Notes: generated by a model from the letters alone, not told the origin. A stretch of 64,000 bases of DNA from an uncultured Sulfitobacter sp. (GCA_913060815.1 CAJXSZ010000001.1:186001-250000), one strand, 5' to 3'. Counted from the stretch's first letter, positions 8,192 through 17,674 are shown. Program-made: numbers and translations.

Positions 8192-10065
8192 TCAGGCTCC
8201 GATGTGATGCCATGCTCCGTCTTGTCCCAATAGAACGGCTCGAGCACCAGCTCTTTAAGCGCTTTGTAGGCTGAGAGGGCGGCCATGGGGAAATAGAGCG
8301 GGAGCGTAAAAACGTAAGGCATGAGGTGTTGGTGCTCGCGCCGCGAGACAGCGACCAGTGATATCGCCAGATTGACCAGCTCTGCAAAGATAAAGAACGA
8401 AGCCATGGTCACCGCAATAGGGTAGCCGAGTGTCAAGCTCACCGGATGCTGAATGCCTGTCGGCAAAAGCCAAAAGGACCAGAGCAGGGGCGCAAGGGCA
8501 AACTGTGTGAACGTGGCGAGCAGGAGCGTTTGAACTCCCAGAAACCGCACAAAGCCCAGATCACGGATCAACTGACCCGGGTCGCGCATGTGCACAAGCC
8601 ATGTGATCAAAAACCCCTTTAGCCAGCGCGAGCGCTGCTTGACCCATGGCCATGCACGGCAGTTTGCCTCCTCGAAAGTCACAGTCGGGATAAGCTCGGT
8701 CACGTAGCCACGGCGCGCCAGCCTGATGCCCAGATCGGCATCCTCGGTCACGTTATGCGCATCCCAGCCGCATAGCTCCTCCAGAATGGGGCGGCGGAAG
8801 AACAAGGTTGTGCCGCCCAGCGGGATCACCAGCCCCAGCCGTGCCACACCGGGCAGGATCACCCGCCACCACGTGGCATATTCGATGGCGAAGCAGCGCG
8901 AGATCCAGTTTGTCTTGGCGTTGTAATAGTCCAGCACCCCTTGCAGGCAGGCCACATTATCAGGAGCATCCTGAAACCTGCTCACGACTTTTTCGATCTG
9001 GTCGTGCTCGGGGGCGTCCTCGGCATCCCAGACGCCAATGATAGAGCCACGGCAGAAATCCAGCGCATAATTCAAGGCGCGCGGTTTTGTGGTCAGGTTA
9101 TTTGCATCCGGCACTTCGATAACGCTCATCCAGTTTGGCAGGTCGGTGTTGGCAATTGTCTCGCGGGTAACCGTGTCGCCCTCTTCCAACACCAGAACCA
9201 CCTCCAGCAGGGAACGTGGATAACTCAGCCGCGTCAGGCGCTGGATCAACTTGCCAGCGATTTCATCCTCTTTCAGCAGGGGCACAAGCATCGACACTTT
9301 CGGCAGGGCCTGCGGCAGACGGTTACGTTGGGTGGTAAAAGGTGTGGCCTGCGCCATTTTCGATATCTGGGCGCAAAAGGCGGCGATCTTCATCACTGTG
9401 CTCATCACCAGAGTTAGAAAGGCAAAGAGAATGCCGATCGTAATGGTCCAAGCAGGCGCCAGCGCAATAGCAGTGGCAAGGCCGCCCAGCAGGATCAAGG
9501 CGACAGGTTTGTGCATTGGAGAAATCGCTGACCAGCTTCGACAGCTTTGTGCCGCGGGGACGCGGGTCTCTGCAGCCTCGATCAGCTCGGCACCATAAAG
9601 TTGCCCAATGTGCTGTCTGACTTGTGGGGCACTCACCAGCACGGGCAGCATGGGGCGGGCATTATCTGGAAGTGCAATGCGCAAACGGTCGAAGTCATCG
9701 GGATGGGTCACCCCTACCAGAAGAATATCCCCCATCTTGATCCATGGAACGCAACGGTGCTCTAGGCATGCGGCAGAGGGCAATTCTACGCTTAGATCGG
9801 GGTCGGGCGGATCGAGAAAAAGATCTGCGCGTGGAATATTGCGCTGTTGCGAGACCATGTGCAGGACGTCATCAGGTGCAACAAGACCTTCGGCCACAAG
9901 GATTTCACCAAGCGGTGCATCCACCTCCCGCTGCATATTGAGTGCGTGAACCAGATCTATCTGTGAAATGAGGCCCGCGTTTACCATTACCCGCCCCAAA
10001 GGCAGCCGCTCCGCTGGCGGTGTAGCCACCTGCGGATCAGGCAATCTGAGGTAAAGGTCGCTCAT
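8188..10065 (-). CDS. Membrane glycosyltransferase (GT2, XagB-like) with N-terminal MshEN-like domain
   Basis: A 625-residue fusion. Residues about 22-72 carry two tandem MshEN-type repeats (LGRVMVNAGLISQIDLVHAL then LGEILVAEGLVAPDDVLHMV) five residues apart; MshEN is a known cyclic-di-GMP-binding fold, though the leading Arg of RLG is Pro in both. Two membrane helices follow (about 184-230), then a family-2 glycosyltransferase domain (about 255-480) with WDAEDAP, VTEDADLG and QRSRWLKG (the D, DxD, TED and QxxRW set of processive enzymes), then more helices. It probably makes or exports a polysaccharide at the inner membrane. A CtrA/GANTC palindrome lies 53 bp upstream. Polymer unknown. Confidence 0.85.
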   Translation of the reverse strand: MSDLYLRLPDPQVATPPAERLPLGRVMVNAGLISQIDLVHALNMQREVDAPLGEILVAEGLVAPDDVLHMVSQQRNIPRADLFLDPPDPDLSVELPSAACLEHRCVPWIKMGDILLVGVTHPDDFDRLRIALPDNARPMLPVLVSAPQVRQHIGQLYGAELIEAAETRVPAAQSCRSWSAISPMHKPVALILLGGLATAIALAPAWTITIGILFAFLTLVMSTVMKIAAFCAQISKMAQATPFTTQRNRLPQALPKVSMLVPLLKEDEIAGKLIQRLTRLSYPRSLLEVVLVLEEGDTVTRETIANTDLPNWMSVIEVPDANNLTTKPRALNYALDFCRGSIIGVWDAEDAPEHDQIEKVVSRFQDAPDNVACLQGVLDYYNAKTNWISRCFAIEYATWWRVILPGVARLGLVIPLGGTTLFFRRPILEELCGWDAHNVTEDADLGIRLARRGYVTELIPTVTFEEANCRAWPWVKQRSRWLKGFLITWLVHMRDPGQLIRDLGFVRFLGVQTLLLATFTQFALAPLLWSFWLLPTGIQHPVSLTLGYPIAVTMASFFIFAELVNLAISLVAVSRREHQHLMPYVFTLPLYFPMAALSAYKALKELVLEPFYWDKTEHGITSEPD

Positions 10066-10117
10066 CTGGCGCGCACCCGTAATCGTTTCAATACAATTAA
10101 ATCAATTACAGAGAGGG

Positions 10118-10134
10118 ATTAACGAGTCGTTAAT
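10118..10134. promoter_or_regulatory. 17-bp palindrome combining a CtrA box and a GANTC site
   Basis: ATTAACGAGTCGTTAAT is a perfect inverted repeat of 8-bp arms about one central base. It reads as TTAA-N7-TTAA (CtrA half-sites) on both strands, and its centre is GAGTC, a CcrM (GANTC) methylation site. A near half-match (TTAA-N7-TTAC) overlaps it at 10130-10144. It lies between the carA stop and the glycosyltransferase start, 53 bp before the ATG, the right place to control that promoter. Confidence 0.55.
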
Positions 10135-10175
10135 TCAAGCTTACACCGCGATGCGTAAGCTACAGTGGGCACACC

Positions 10176-11348
10176 TCAGGCGGATGTTTTCGCTGCACGC
10201 TCGGCCATCGCCTCGGCAAACCGCTCAAACAGGTAATAGCTGTCTTGCGGGCCAGGAGACGCTTCGGGGTGGTGCTGCACGGAATATACGGGTCGGCCTT
10301 CCATGCGGATACCACAGTTTGACCCGTCAAACAGGGAGCGGTGCGTTTCAATCACTCCTGCAGGAAGCGACTGGCCGTCTACTGCAAAGCCGTGGTTCAT
10401 TGAAGTGATCTCGACCTTGTCGGTTTCCAGATCTTTGACGGGATGGTTGGCGCCGTGATGGCCGTGGCTCATCTTGACGGTGCTGCCGCCGAGGGCGAGG
10501 GCCAGCATCTGGTGACCAAGGCAAATGCCAAAGACGGGTAACTCACTCTTTGCGAGGACGTCTTTGATCATCGGGACGGCATATGCACCCGTTGCCGCCG
10601 GATCACCCGGTCCGTTGGACAGGAATACCCCGTCAGGATTATGCGCCATGATGTCATCATAGGTAGCGGTGGCGGGGAGCACAGTCACATCGCAGCCTGC
10701 GGAGGCAAGGCAGCGCAGGATGTTGCGCTTGGCGCCGTAGTCAATCGCGACAACCTTGTGTGAGGGCGCAGTCTGGGTTGGGTAGCCATCAGGCCAGGCC
10801 CACCGCATCTCATCCCAGCGGTAGGACTGCGCACAGGTCACGTCCTTGGCCAGATCCATGCCTTCCAGCCCTGCAAAATCGCGTGCTGCCTGAACCAGTG
10901 CTGCAACATCAAAATTGCCGTCAGGATCATGGGCAAGGGCCGCATGTGGCGCGCCCTGTTGGCGGATCGCACGGGTCAGGCGGCGCGTGTCGATGCCACC
11001 AATGGCGATACGTCCGCGCGCAGCGAGCCAATTGGACAAATGCTGCGTGGTGCGCCAGTTGCTGGGCTCTGTCGGCATCCATTTCACGACCATCCCTGCG
11101 GCGACAGGATCGCCGGTCTCGTCATCTTCGGAATTTGTGCCTGTGTTGCCGATATGGGGAAAGGTAAACGTCACGATCTGCCCTGCGTAGGACGGATCGG
11201 TCATAATTTCCTGATACCCCGTCATAGCCGTGTTGAAGCACATCTCGGCCACTGTCTGGCCCTGTGCGCCAAAGCCCATGCCGTAAAACACCGAGCCATC
11301 GGCAAGAGCAAGGCAAGCAGTCGGATGTGAGGGAGCGGTAAGGGCCAT
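10176..11348 (-). CDS. carA: Carbamoyl-phosphate synthase small (glutaminase) subunit
   Basis: This 390-residue subunit hydrolyses glutamine and passes ammonia to the large subunit (CarB, not in this window) for arginine and pyrimidine synthesis. The N-terminal CPSase domain has MCFNTAMTGYQEIMTDPSY; the C-terminal class I amidotransferase domain has the nucleophile in FGICLGHQM and the His/Glu pair in QHHPEASPGP. The start at 11348 (MALTAPSHP) is preceded by AAGGA at good spacing; a longer frame to 11423 adds 25 residues of leader. It is divergent from yqeY, with 236 bp between starts. Confidence 0.96.
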   Translation of the reverse strand: MALTAPSHPTACLALADGSVFYGMGFGAQGQTVAEMCFNTAMTGYQEIMTDPSYAGQIVTFTFPHIGNTGTNSEDDETGDPVAAGMVVKWMPTEPSNWRTTQHLSNWLAARGRIAIGGIDTRRLTRAIRQQGAPHAALAHDPDGNFDVAALVQAARDFAGLEGMDLAKDVTCAQSYRWDEMRWAWPDGYPTQTAPSHKVVAIDYGAKRNILRCLASAGCDVTVLPATATYDDIMAHNPDGVFLSNGPGDPAATGAYAVPMIKDVLAKSELPVFGICLGHQMLALALGGSTVKMSHGHHGANHPVKDLETDKVEITSMNHGFAVDGQSLPAGVIETHRSLFDGSNCGIRMEGRPVYSVQHHPEASPGPQDSYYLFERFAEAMAERAAKTSA

Positions 11349-11584
11349 GATCGTATCCTTGAGGATGGGGGGCGCGGCAGCAGCCCGAAACGGGGACAAG
11401 ATGCAGAGCACCTTATTCGGCAAACGTGTGCAAACTATAGCGGTGGATGGGCAGGGTCAAGATTGACTGCTAAATGAATAGTTCTGTAATTTCAGTAAGT
11501 TGTGCTTGTGCGATCTGCATTGCAACCAAAGCGGTGATTGGGTAGGGTCCGCACTCTTGAAATGAGTATTCGCAGAGGCTGCAC

Positions 11585-12046
11585 ATGGACCTTCGTACCC
11601 GTATCACAACCGCGCTTAAACAGGCGATGAAAGACAAAGCAGCGGACCGTTTGTCCACGCTGCGGCTGGTGAATGCAGCGATCAAGGACAAGGATATCGA
11701 TGCCCGCGCCGAAGGCAGCGAAGAGGGCGTAAGCAACGCTGATGTTCTGGCGATTCTAGGCAAAATGGCCAAGCAGCGGATGGAATCAGCCCGCGCCTAT
11801 GAAGAAGGCGGCCGCCTTGATCTGGCTGAGCGTGAGCAGGCAGAGATCGTCGTGATCGAGGAATTCCTGCCGCGCCAGCTGACCGAAGAGGAAGCCGCGG
11901 CTGCCATTGATGCGGCCTTGGCCGAGACAGGTGCCTCATCGATCCGTGACATGGGCAAAGTGATGGGCGTGCTCAAGGCGAAATACACAGGCCGAATGGA
12001 TTTCGGGCGCGTCGGGCCGATTCTCAAGGACCGTTTGTCCAACTAA
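11585..12046 (+). CDS. yqeY: GatB/YqeY domain protein
   Basis: A 153-residue single-domain YqeY protein. The all-helical fold is the tRNA-binding tail of GatB, and free-standing YqeY is thought to act in tRNA-linked amidation, though its exact role is not proven. The start MDLRTRITTALKQAMK, then STLRLVNAAIKDK, IEEFLPRQLTEEE and MGKVMGVLKAKYTGR are family hallmarks. AGAGG precedes the ATG. Location beside carA is common in Rhodobacterales. Confidence 0.93.
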   Translation: MDLRTRITTALKQAMKDKAADRLSTLRLVNAAIKDKDIDARAEGSEEGVSNADVLAILGKMAKQRMESARAYEEGGRLDLAEREQAEIVVIEEFLPRQLTEEEAAAAIDAALAETGASSIRDMGKVMGVLKAKYTGRMDFGRVGPILKDRLSN

Positions 12047-12148
12047 AGCGTCTCGCGTTACCTCACAATCAAGCTGTACCAGCAACATCCCGCGAGCGGC
12101 AAATCCGCGGCGGGGTCGTGGTGGTTCAGGTTAAAGGCAAGGCAACGC

Positions 12149-12631
12149 CTAGCGCTGGAGCGCGCGGCGTAGATCGTCATAGAGGTCGATACGCTCTTCC
12201 TCGCTCAGAAACGCGCCGATCTCCACCTCGCGGCCCTTGCCGCGCAAAGTGACGTAATGGGGGACGGGGCCTTCGTCCTCGTATTTGGTCACTTGCGTCC
12301 AATAGCGGTCGCACTCCCATTCCTGCACATCTCCTTGGGGGTTGGTGCGGGTGAGTATCGCCATCGTCTCATCCAGCGATAGCTCCTCATTGATCTGACG
12401 GGATTTGAAGTTCTTTTGCAGGGCGTAATAGATGGCCCAGACTGCCCCGAGCGTGAAGGGCAATATTCCCCATAGTATCGGAGAACCGAGCAAGCCCAGC
12501 ACAGGCAGCGAGATCAGCGTGAACGTCGACAAGACAAACGCAGCCATACCACGCGCAGGAAGCGAGTTATGAGGCCAGAGCCGCATAGTCTGCGGTGTGC
12601 TGTGGGCAGGAGAGGTCCATTCGTAAGGCAT
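12149..12631 (-). CDS. DUF2244 membrane protein
   Basis: A 160-residue protein of family DUF2244. Two hydrophobic helices (about 28-72: AAFVLSTFTLISLPVLGLL then ILWGILPFTLGAVWAIYYAL) are followed by a soluble part with NEELSLDETMAILTRT, QEWECDRYWTQV, VTLRGKGREVEIGAFL and a C-terminal LYDDLRRAL. DUF2244 genes often sit by cytochrome oxidase genes in alphaproteobacteria, as here near ctaD. No clear ribosome site was seen before the ATG. Function unknown. Confidence 0.85.
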   Translation of the reverse strand: MPYEWTSPAHSTPQTMRLWPHNSLPARGMAAFVLSTFTLISLPVLGLLGSPILWGILPFTLGAVWAIYYALQKNFKSRQINEELSLDETMAILTRTNPQGDVQEWECDRYWTQVTKYEDEGPVPHYVTLRGKGREVEIGAFLSEEERIDLYDDLRRALQR

Positions 12632-12698
12632 GGGCGAATAGTATTGCGATAGAATACGGGATCAATGCGACAAACTGTATTTACCCACAAGAAACGAC

Positions 12699-13145
12699 CT
12701 ACTCAAGCGTGCCATAATGCACGACATGTAGCCCCGCCCCGTAGAGTGCTATCACAAGCCCGAGCGTGGCCCATTCCAGAACAGAGGGCACTGCACTGCC
12801 TGCAGCAAGTGTGAGAAGCATGGCCGTGAATGCCAAGCTGAGCGACTGAGCGAGTATGGTGACTAATGCAAAACCATAGCTTGGGAACATTTTCTGCAGC
12901 GCCCAAAACAGCGGGATCAAACCTGCCAGCCCCATAGCCGAATACCCGATGTAGGTGAGCTTGAGCGTGGCGGTTTGCCCTTGCGGAGCAGGGGTGATGT
13001 CGAGGCCAAAGAAGACGACAGCGCAGGTAATCACGATCAGGCTGAGCATTAGCAAGCTCAGGTGTGCGGCGGGGCTGAATCCTCTGAGCGCCGCCCAAAG
13101 CTGTGGTCCCAGCATGGTGACAATCAAAGTCAGATAGATAATCAC
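12699..13145 (-). CDS. Small multi-pass membrane protein of unknown function
   Basis: About 148 residues with four hydrophobic helices (VIIYLTLIVTMLGPQLW; LLMLSLIVITCAVVFFGL; IGYSAMGLAGLIPLFWAL; ALVTILAQSLSLAFTAML) and a final one near the C-terminus (LEWATLGLVIALYGAGL). No family recognised. The start is uncertain: the frame is open to a TTG at 13193, but that lies inside the ctaD terminator, so I prefer the GTG at 13145; an ATG at 13115 is another option. It lies directly downstream of ctaD's terminator on the same strand. Confidence 0.5.
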   Translation of the reverse strand: MIIYLTLIVTMLGPQLWAALRGFSPAAHLSLLMLSLIVITCAVVFFGLDITPAPQGQTATLKLTYIGYSAMGLAGLIPLFWALQKMFPSYGFALVTILAQSLSLAFTAMLLTLAAGSAVPSVLEWATLGLVIALYGAGLHVVHYGTLE

Positions 13146-13176
13146 AGCCTCCCACGTCCCCTTGATTGTTTGCTTT

Positions 13177-13210
13177 ATAAAAAAGGGCCCCAACCGCCGT
13201 TGGAGCCCTT
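13177..13210 (-). terminator. Rho-independent terminator of ctaD
   Basis: Read on the minus strand, a 12-bp stem (AAGGGCTCCAAC with GTTGGGGCCCTT, one U-G pair) closes a 4-base loop and runs into TTTTTTAT. It lies 87 bp after the ctaD stop codon. Confidence 0.85.
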
Positions 13211-13296
13211 ATTGCTTGTTATGTTCGAGCCCTAGTCTTTCTGAGGCTCGAACTGCGCATCGCGGGGATGCTTGCCTACTTGTCGAACCTGTCGGC

Positions 13297-14967
13297 TCAG
13301 TGGGGAGCTTTGTCCCAATCGGCCTGTACCGGCAGCTGTTCGAAAGTGTGCTCTGGCGGAGGCGAAGGAAGCGTCCACTCAAGCGTATCGGCGTACTCGT
13401 TCCATGGGTTGTTCGCTGTAACGCGCTTACCGCGTGTCAGTGTCCAAGCCATCACCCCGAAGAAGAACAGAAAGGAGCCAAAGGACAGGAACGCACCGAG
13501 TGACGACCACCAGTTCCAGTAGGCGAATGCCTCGGGGTAGTCGATGTAGCGGCGTGGCATACCCTGACGACCCAAGAAGTGCTGTGGGAAGAACGTCAGG
13601 TTGGAGCCAATGAACATTGCCCAGAAGTGGGTTTTACCCGCCCACTCAGGATACATGCGGCCCGACATCTTGGGCAGGTAGAAGTAGATCCCTGCAAAGA
13701 TGGTGAACACCGCACCCAGCGACATCACGTAGTGGAAGTGCGCCACCACATAATATGTGTCGTGGTAGTAGCGGTCCACAGCGGCCTGTGACAGCACGAT
13801 GCCTGTAACGCCACCGACGGTGAACAGGAACAGGAAGCCGAAGGCCCAGAGCATCGGTGTTTCGAAGGTCACCGAGCCACCCCACATGGTCGCAATCCAC
13901 GAGAATACTTTGACGCCTGTCGGCACCGCAATCACCATGGTCGCCAGCATGAAGTAGGCCTGCTGGTTGAGGCTCATGCCGACCGTGTACATGTGGTGTG
14001 CCCACACAACAAAGCCCAAAGCACCAATCGCGATGATCGCCCAGACCATTGGCAGGTAGCCAAAGATCGGCTTGCGCGCGAAAGTCGCAATCACGTGAGA
14101 GATGATGCCGAAGCCCGGAAGGATGATGATGTACACCTCTGGGTGACCGAAGAACCACAGGATGTGCTGGTACAAGACCGGATCACCACCGCCTGCGGGG
14201 TCAAAGAAGGCAAATCCGAAGTTGCGGTCCATCAGCAGCATTGTGATCGCGCCGGCCAGAACAGGCAGGGCGAGCAGGATCAGCCATGAGGTTACAAAGA
14301 TAGACCACGCGAACAGCGGCACCTTGAACAATGTCATGCCAGGGGCACGCATGTTCAGGAATGTCGTGATCATGTTGATCGCACCAAGGATGGAGGACGC
14401 ACCCGAGACGTGAACCGCAAAGATCGCGAAGTCCATCGACATGCCGCCTTCTTTAACGGACAGCGGCGGATAAAGCACCCAACCCACGCCAGAGCCAGCT
14501 TGGCCGTTACCGCCAGGCAAAAGAACCGAGCATACCGCCAGCGTTGTACCAGCAACATAGAGCCAGAAGGACAGGTTGTTCATACGCGGGAACGCCATGT
14601 CAGGCGCACCGATCTGCAGCGGCATGAAATAGTTCCCGAAACCGCCGAACAGGGCAGGAATCACAACAAAGAACATCATAAGAATGCCGTGACCCGTGAT
14701 CAGAACATTCCAGAGGTGCCCGTTAGGCGTACAGGTTGCGGCGGAATCAGCGACAAAGCGTGCGCCTTCCATACACATGTATTGAACGCCGGGGTTCATC
14801 AGTTCGAGGCGCATGTAGATCGTGAATGCGACCGAGATGAATCCGACAAATGCGGAGACGATCAGATACAGAATACCGATGTCTTTATGGTTTGTAGACA
14901 TGAACCACCGCGTGAAAAATCCGCGCTCGTCTTCGTGGTCATGACCGTTAATGGCTGCGTCTGCCAT
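13297..14967 (-). CDS. ctaD: Cytochrome c oxidase subunit I (aa3-type)
   Basis: The 556-residue catalytic subunit of the terminal oxidase reduces oxygen to water and pumps protons. About 12 membrane helices are visible. Heme and copper ligands are in [11 protein letters not shown] (low-spin heme), [10 protein letters not shown] (CuB His and the cross-linked Tyr), WAHHMYTVG (CuB) and VAHFHYVMS (both hemes). The N-terminus [15 protein letters not shown] is typical. AGGAGG lies 6 bp before the ATG and a strong terminator follows the stop. No other oxidase subunit gene is next to it, as is usual in this group where subunits II and III are elsewhere. Confidence 0.97.
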   Translation of the reverse strand: MADAAINGHDHEDERGFFTRWFMSTNHKDIGILYLIVSAFVGFISVAFTIYMRLELMNPGVQYMCMEGARFVADSAATCTPNGHLWNVLITGHGILMMFFVVIPALFGGFGNYFMPLQIGAPDMAFPRMNNLSFWLYVAGTTLAVCSVLLPGGNGQAGSGVGWVLYPPLSVKEGGMSMDFAIFAVHVSGASSILGAINMITTFLNMRAPGMTLFKVPLFAWSIFVTSWLILLALPVLAGAITMLLMDRNFGFAFFDPAGGGDPVLYQHILWFFGHPEVYIIILPGFGIISHVIATFARKPIFGYLPMVWAIIAIGALGFVVWAHHMYTVGMSLNQQAYFMLATMVIAVPTGVKVFSWIATMWGGSVTFETPMLWAFGFLFLFTVGGVTGIVLSQAAVDRYYHDTYYVVAHFHYVMSLGAVFTIFAGIYFYLPKMSGRMYPEWAGKTHFWAMFIGSNLTFFPQHFLGRQGMPRRYIDYPEAFAYWNWWSSLGAFLSFGSFLFFFGVMAWTLTRGKRVTANNPWNEYADTLEWTLPSPPPEHTFEQLPVQADWDKAPH

Positions 14968-15072
14968 GCGGTGCCTCCTTGGCTTGGTATTAAAATGCAG
15001 ATGCGCCTGTTGGCTAAGCGCACTGCGGATAGTCCGCTTCTAAAAGCAACTTGGCCCCAGAGCAATGGGCGC

Positions 15073-15087
15073 GATGGTCGCACCATC
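15073..15087. promoter_or_regulatory. Short palindrome in the ctaD / histidine kinase divergent gap
   Basis: GATGGT-CGC-ACCATC is a 6-bp inverted repeat with a 3-base centre, in the 292-bp gap between the divergent ctaD and sensor kinase genes, 106 bp before ctaD. It has operator form, but no known regulator motif was matched. Nothing else was recognised in this gap. Confidence 0.25.
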
Positions 15088-15259
15088 AAGTATTTTCAAG
15101 AAGTATATGCGAAATTTCCCGTATCCTTTGGCCACTTTTCGGGATTGGGCGAAATAGTGCGCATTTGAAGTAATGGAATCAAACAGGGCTCTTTGGTTTT
15201 TAACCTGCTGGAAACATTTTTGCTGAATCCTCCGAGGGTCAGACATAGCAGGAATTTTC

Positions 15260-16561
15260 GTGAGCGCTTCCGGTCCCCTTCCAAAAGCCCGCACCACCGA
15301 AAAAGACTTTTTCGAGGTGCCTACGGCCCATAATAATGCCTTTGATCCAACGGAGCATGAAACGATCATGCCGTCGGTGGAGGGCATAACGAGCCTCATG
15401 CCAGGTTTCGTTTATCTGTTTAATCACACCACATATTCAAACGATTACACCAATCGATCTGTTGCATCGCATCTGGGGTATTCCCCTGATGAAATTCAGG
15501 AGCTTGGGGATCAAATGATGCTGCATGTAATCGATCCGCGCGATCATGCTGCCGTTGATGCGCATATGGGTTGCATTGAACAGCTGCGCGACGACGAAGC
15601 TGCAACGCTGGAATACCGTGTGATCACAAAGAATGGAGATACCCGCTGGCTACGGTCTGTTGATGCGGTTTTTGACCGTTTGCCTGACGGAAGTGTTCTA
15701 CGCCATGTGGGTTGCGCGAGCGATGTAACCATAGAAAAGCAAGCCGTGTTGCGGCTGTCCGACATCAATGCAGAGCTTGAGGAGAAGGTCAGAGTGCGCA
15801 CAGAAGAACTCTCTGCCCTAAACGATGAGTTGGAAAACCGCATCACCCTGCGTACACAAGAGTTGCAAGAGGCCGTCGATGAGTTGGGGCAGCTGACCTA
15901 TATCGCGACGCATGATCTAAAGGTACCTGTGAACAACCTGTGTCGTCTGAGCCTGCTTTTAAAAGAATCGCAGGCTCAGATGGAGGATGTGCAGGCCGAG
16001 CAAGTGGAATGGATCAAGGATTGCGCAGATCAGCTCAGTGAGAAGATTCAAGGTCTTGTGCTCGTGACGCAGCTCAGGCTGAGCGAACGGCTCCCTGACA
16101 AGCCGCTTAACCTACGGAGTGCCGTGCTCAAGGCGTTGGAAGGATGTGCGCCAATCCTTGATGAAAGCGCGTCGTCTGTAACTGTGGATATCCCGGACGA
16201 CATGCAGGTCGCATTCGCCCGATACGAATTAGACAGCATTTTGAGCGCACTTATGGACAACGCGATAAAATATGCTGCACGTGGCCGCCCCTTGAAAGTC
16301 ATGATCCGCGCTACGGCGGAGGAGGGGGCGCCTGTTCTTGTTGTCGAAGATAACGGGACAGGACTGGATCCGGTACACGATACCAAAAAGGTGTTCGGCC
16401 TGTTCCAGCGCGCCCACAAGTATCCTGCGGGCAGTGGCATTTCGCTCTATTGCGCCCATCGGATGATGAACACGCGGGGTGGCGAAATCTCGGTCACCGG
16501 GCAACGCGGTGTAGGGGCTGAGTTTAAATTGAAATTTCCAAACCGTGAGGTCCAGTTATGA
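15260..16561 (+). CDS. Soluble PAS-domain sensor histidine kinase
   Basis: A 433-residue kinase without membrane helices. A PAS domain (about 50-160, with YRVITKNGDTRWLRSV) leads into a coiled coil with two similar segments (KVRVRTEELSALNDELE, ITLRTQELQEAVDEL), then the phospho-acceptor region with His218 in ATHDLKVPVNN, and a HATPase domain with LMDNAIKYA, VEDNGTGLD and GLFQRAH. The G2 box is PAGSGISLY rather than GxGLGL. It starts with GTG, with AGGA upstream. It overlaps the response-regulator gene by 4 bp. The signal is probably cytoplasmic (redox, light or ligand); which one is not shown. Confidence 0.88.
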   Translation: MSASGPLPKARTTEKDFFEVPTAHNNAFDPTEHETIMPSVEGITSLMPGFVYLFNHTTYSNDYTNRSVASHLGYSPDEIQELGDQMMLHVIDPRDHAAVDAHMGCIEQLRDDEAATLEYRVITKNGDTRWLRSVDAVFDRLPDGSVLRHVGCASDVTIEKQAVLRLSDINAELEEKVRVRTEELSALNDELENRITLRTQELQEAVDELGQLTYIATHDLKVPVNNLCRLSLLLKESQAQMEDVQAEQVEWIKDCADQLSEKIQGLVLVTQLRLSERLPDKPLNLRSAVLKALEGCAPILDESASSVTVDIPDDMQVAFARYELDSILSALMDNAIKYAARGRPLKVMIRATAEEGAPVLVVEDNGTGLDPVHDTKKVFGLFQRAHKYPAGSGISLYCAHRMMNTRGGEISVTGQRGVGAEFKLKFPNREVQL

Positions 16562-16989
16562 AGCCGCTAGAGAGAATACTTTTGGTTGATGATGACGCGG
16601 TGACCAACATGATGCACCGCCGCGTGATCGAGCGTTCGGGCCGCGCGCGCGCGATTGAAGTTGCGACGGACGGGCAAGAGGCGCTCGATATCTTGCTCGC
16701 CGATATCGCTGCGGGCCGCCCTTTACCAGAACTGATCCTGCTCGATATCAACATGCCCGGCATGGGCGGATTCGAGTTTCTGGAGCACTACGCGGGTCTT
16801 AACATTGATCCCGACGCACAGCTTATTATCGTGATGCTTTCTACCTCCATGTTACGGGACGACCATCTGCGCGCCGAGGCTGCCCCTAATGTTCACAGCT
16901 TCTGCGACAAGCCGCTGCGCCTTGAAAAGCTGTTGGAACTGATTGAAGAGTTTCAACACATGCGCGATGCGGACAAGTCAGCGGCCTAG
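16558..16989 (+). CDS. Single-domain response regulator (CheY/Rcp1-like)
   Basis: A 143-residue receiver domain with no output domain. Acidic pocket Asp11-Asp13 (LLVDDDAVT), phospho-acceptor Asp63 (LILLDINMPGMGG), the Thr/Ser switch in MLSTSM and the Lys in FCDKPLRLEKL are all present. The loop with ADIAAGRPLPELI resembles Rcp1-type regulators paired with soluble kinases. It starts inside the last codon of the kinase (ATGA overlap), so the two are coupled. Downstream partner unknown. Confidence 0.9.
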   Translation: MKPLERILLVDDDAVTNMMHRRVIERSGRARAIEVATDGQEALDILLADIAAGRPLPELILLDINMPGMGGFEFLEHYAGLNIDPDAQLIIVMLSTSMLRDDHLRAEAAPNVHSFCDKPLRLEKLLELIEEFQHMRDADKSAA

Positions 16990-16996
16990 TGTAGCG

Positions 16997-17662
16997 TCAC
17001 GGCACGCTGGGGACTTCTCCGAAAACATCGGCAAAGCTGTGCAACAGCGCTGTATCAACATCGTTCATCGTAACGGGCAAACCCAGATCGACCAAACTGG
17101 TGACGCCGTGATCCGCGATACCACAAGGTACGATCCCATCGAAATGGGTCAAGTCGGGCTCCAGATTGAGGGAGATGCCGTGAAAGCTGATCCATTTGCG
17201 CAGGCGTATACCAATTGCCGCGATTTTATCCTCTACAGGTTGTCCTGTAACGGTTTGCGGCTTGTCAGGCCGCGTCACCCAGACGCCGACGCGACCGTCG
17301 CGCATTTCGCCGACCACATTAAACTGCGCCAAAGTTGTGATGATCCATGCCTCTAGCTGCTCCACAAAAGCGCGCACATCGCGCCCGCGCTTGCCCACAT
17401 CCAGCATCACATAGGCAACACGTTGACCAGGTCCGTGATAGGTATACTGCCCGCCGCGTTTCGTGGGGAACACATCAAATCTGTCAGGGTCGGTCAAATC
17501 TTCGATCTTGGCCGAAGTGCCTGCGGTATAAAGTGGCGGATGCTCTACCAGCCAGATGCACTCGGGTGCCGAGCCCTCGGTTATTGCCGCAACCCGCGCT
17601 TCCATCCAGCTTTCGGCGTCGCGGAATCCCGTGAGCCCGTTTGAGGTAATCCATTCAATCAT
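16997..17662 (-). CDS. lipB: Lipoyl(octanoyl) transferase
   Basis: This 221-residue enzyme moves octanoyl from acyl carrier protein to lipoyl domains of 2-oxoacid dehydrogenases and the glycine cleavage H protein. Motifs: [15 protein letters not shown] (HGPGQ 76-80), catalytic Lys146 ([12 protein letters not shown]) and Cys180 (FDGIVPCGI). Full family length. It converges with the response regulator (7-bp gap) and lies 12 bp downstream of the FrnE-type gene on the same strand. Confidence 0.96.
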   Translation of the reverse strand: MIEWITSNGLTGFRDAESWMEARVAAITEGSAPECIWLVEHPPLYTAGTSAKIEDLTDPDRFDVFPTKRGGQYTYHGPGQRVAYVMLDVGKRGRDVRAFVEQLEAWIITTLAQFNVVGEMRDGRVGVWVTRPDKPQTVTGQPVEDKIAAIGIRLRKWISFHGISLNLEPDLTHFDGIVPCGIADHGVTSLVDLGLPVTMNDVDTALLHSFADVFGEVPSVP

Positions 17663-17674
17663 ATGAAGCGCACT

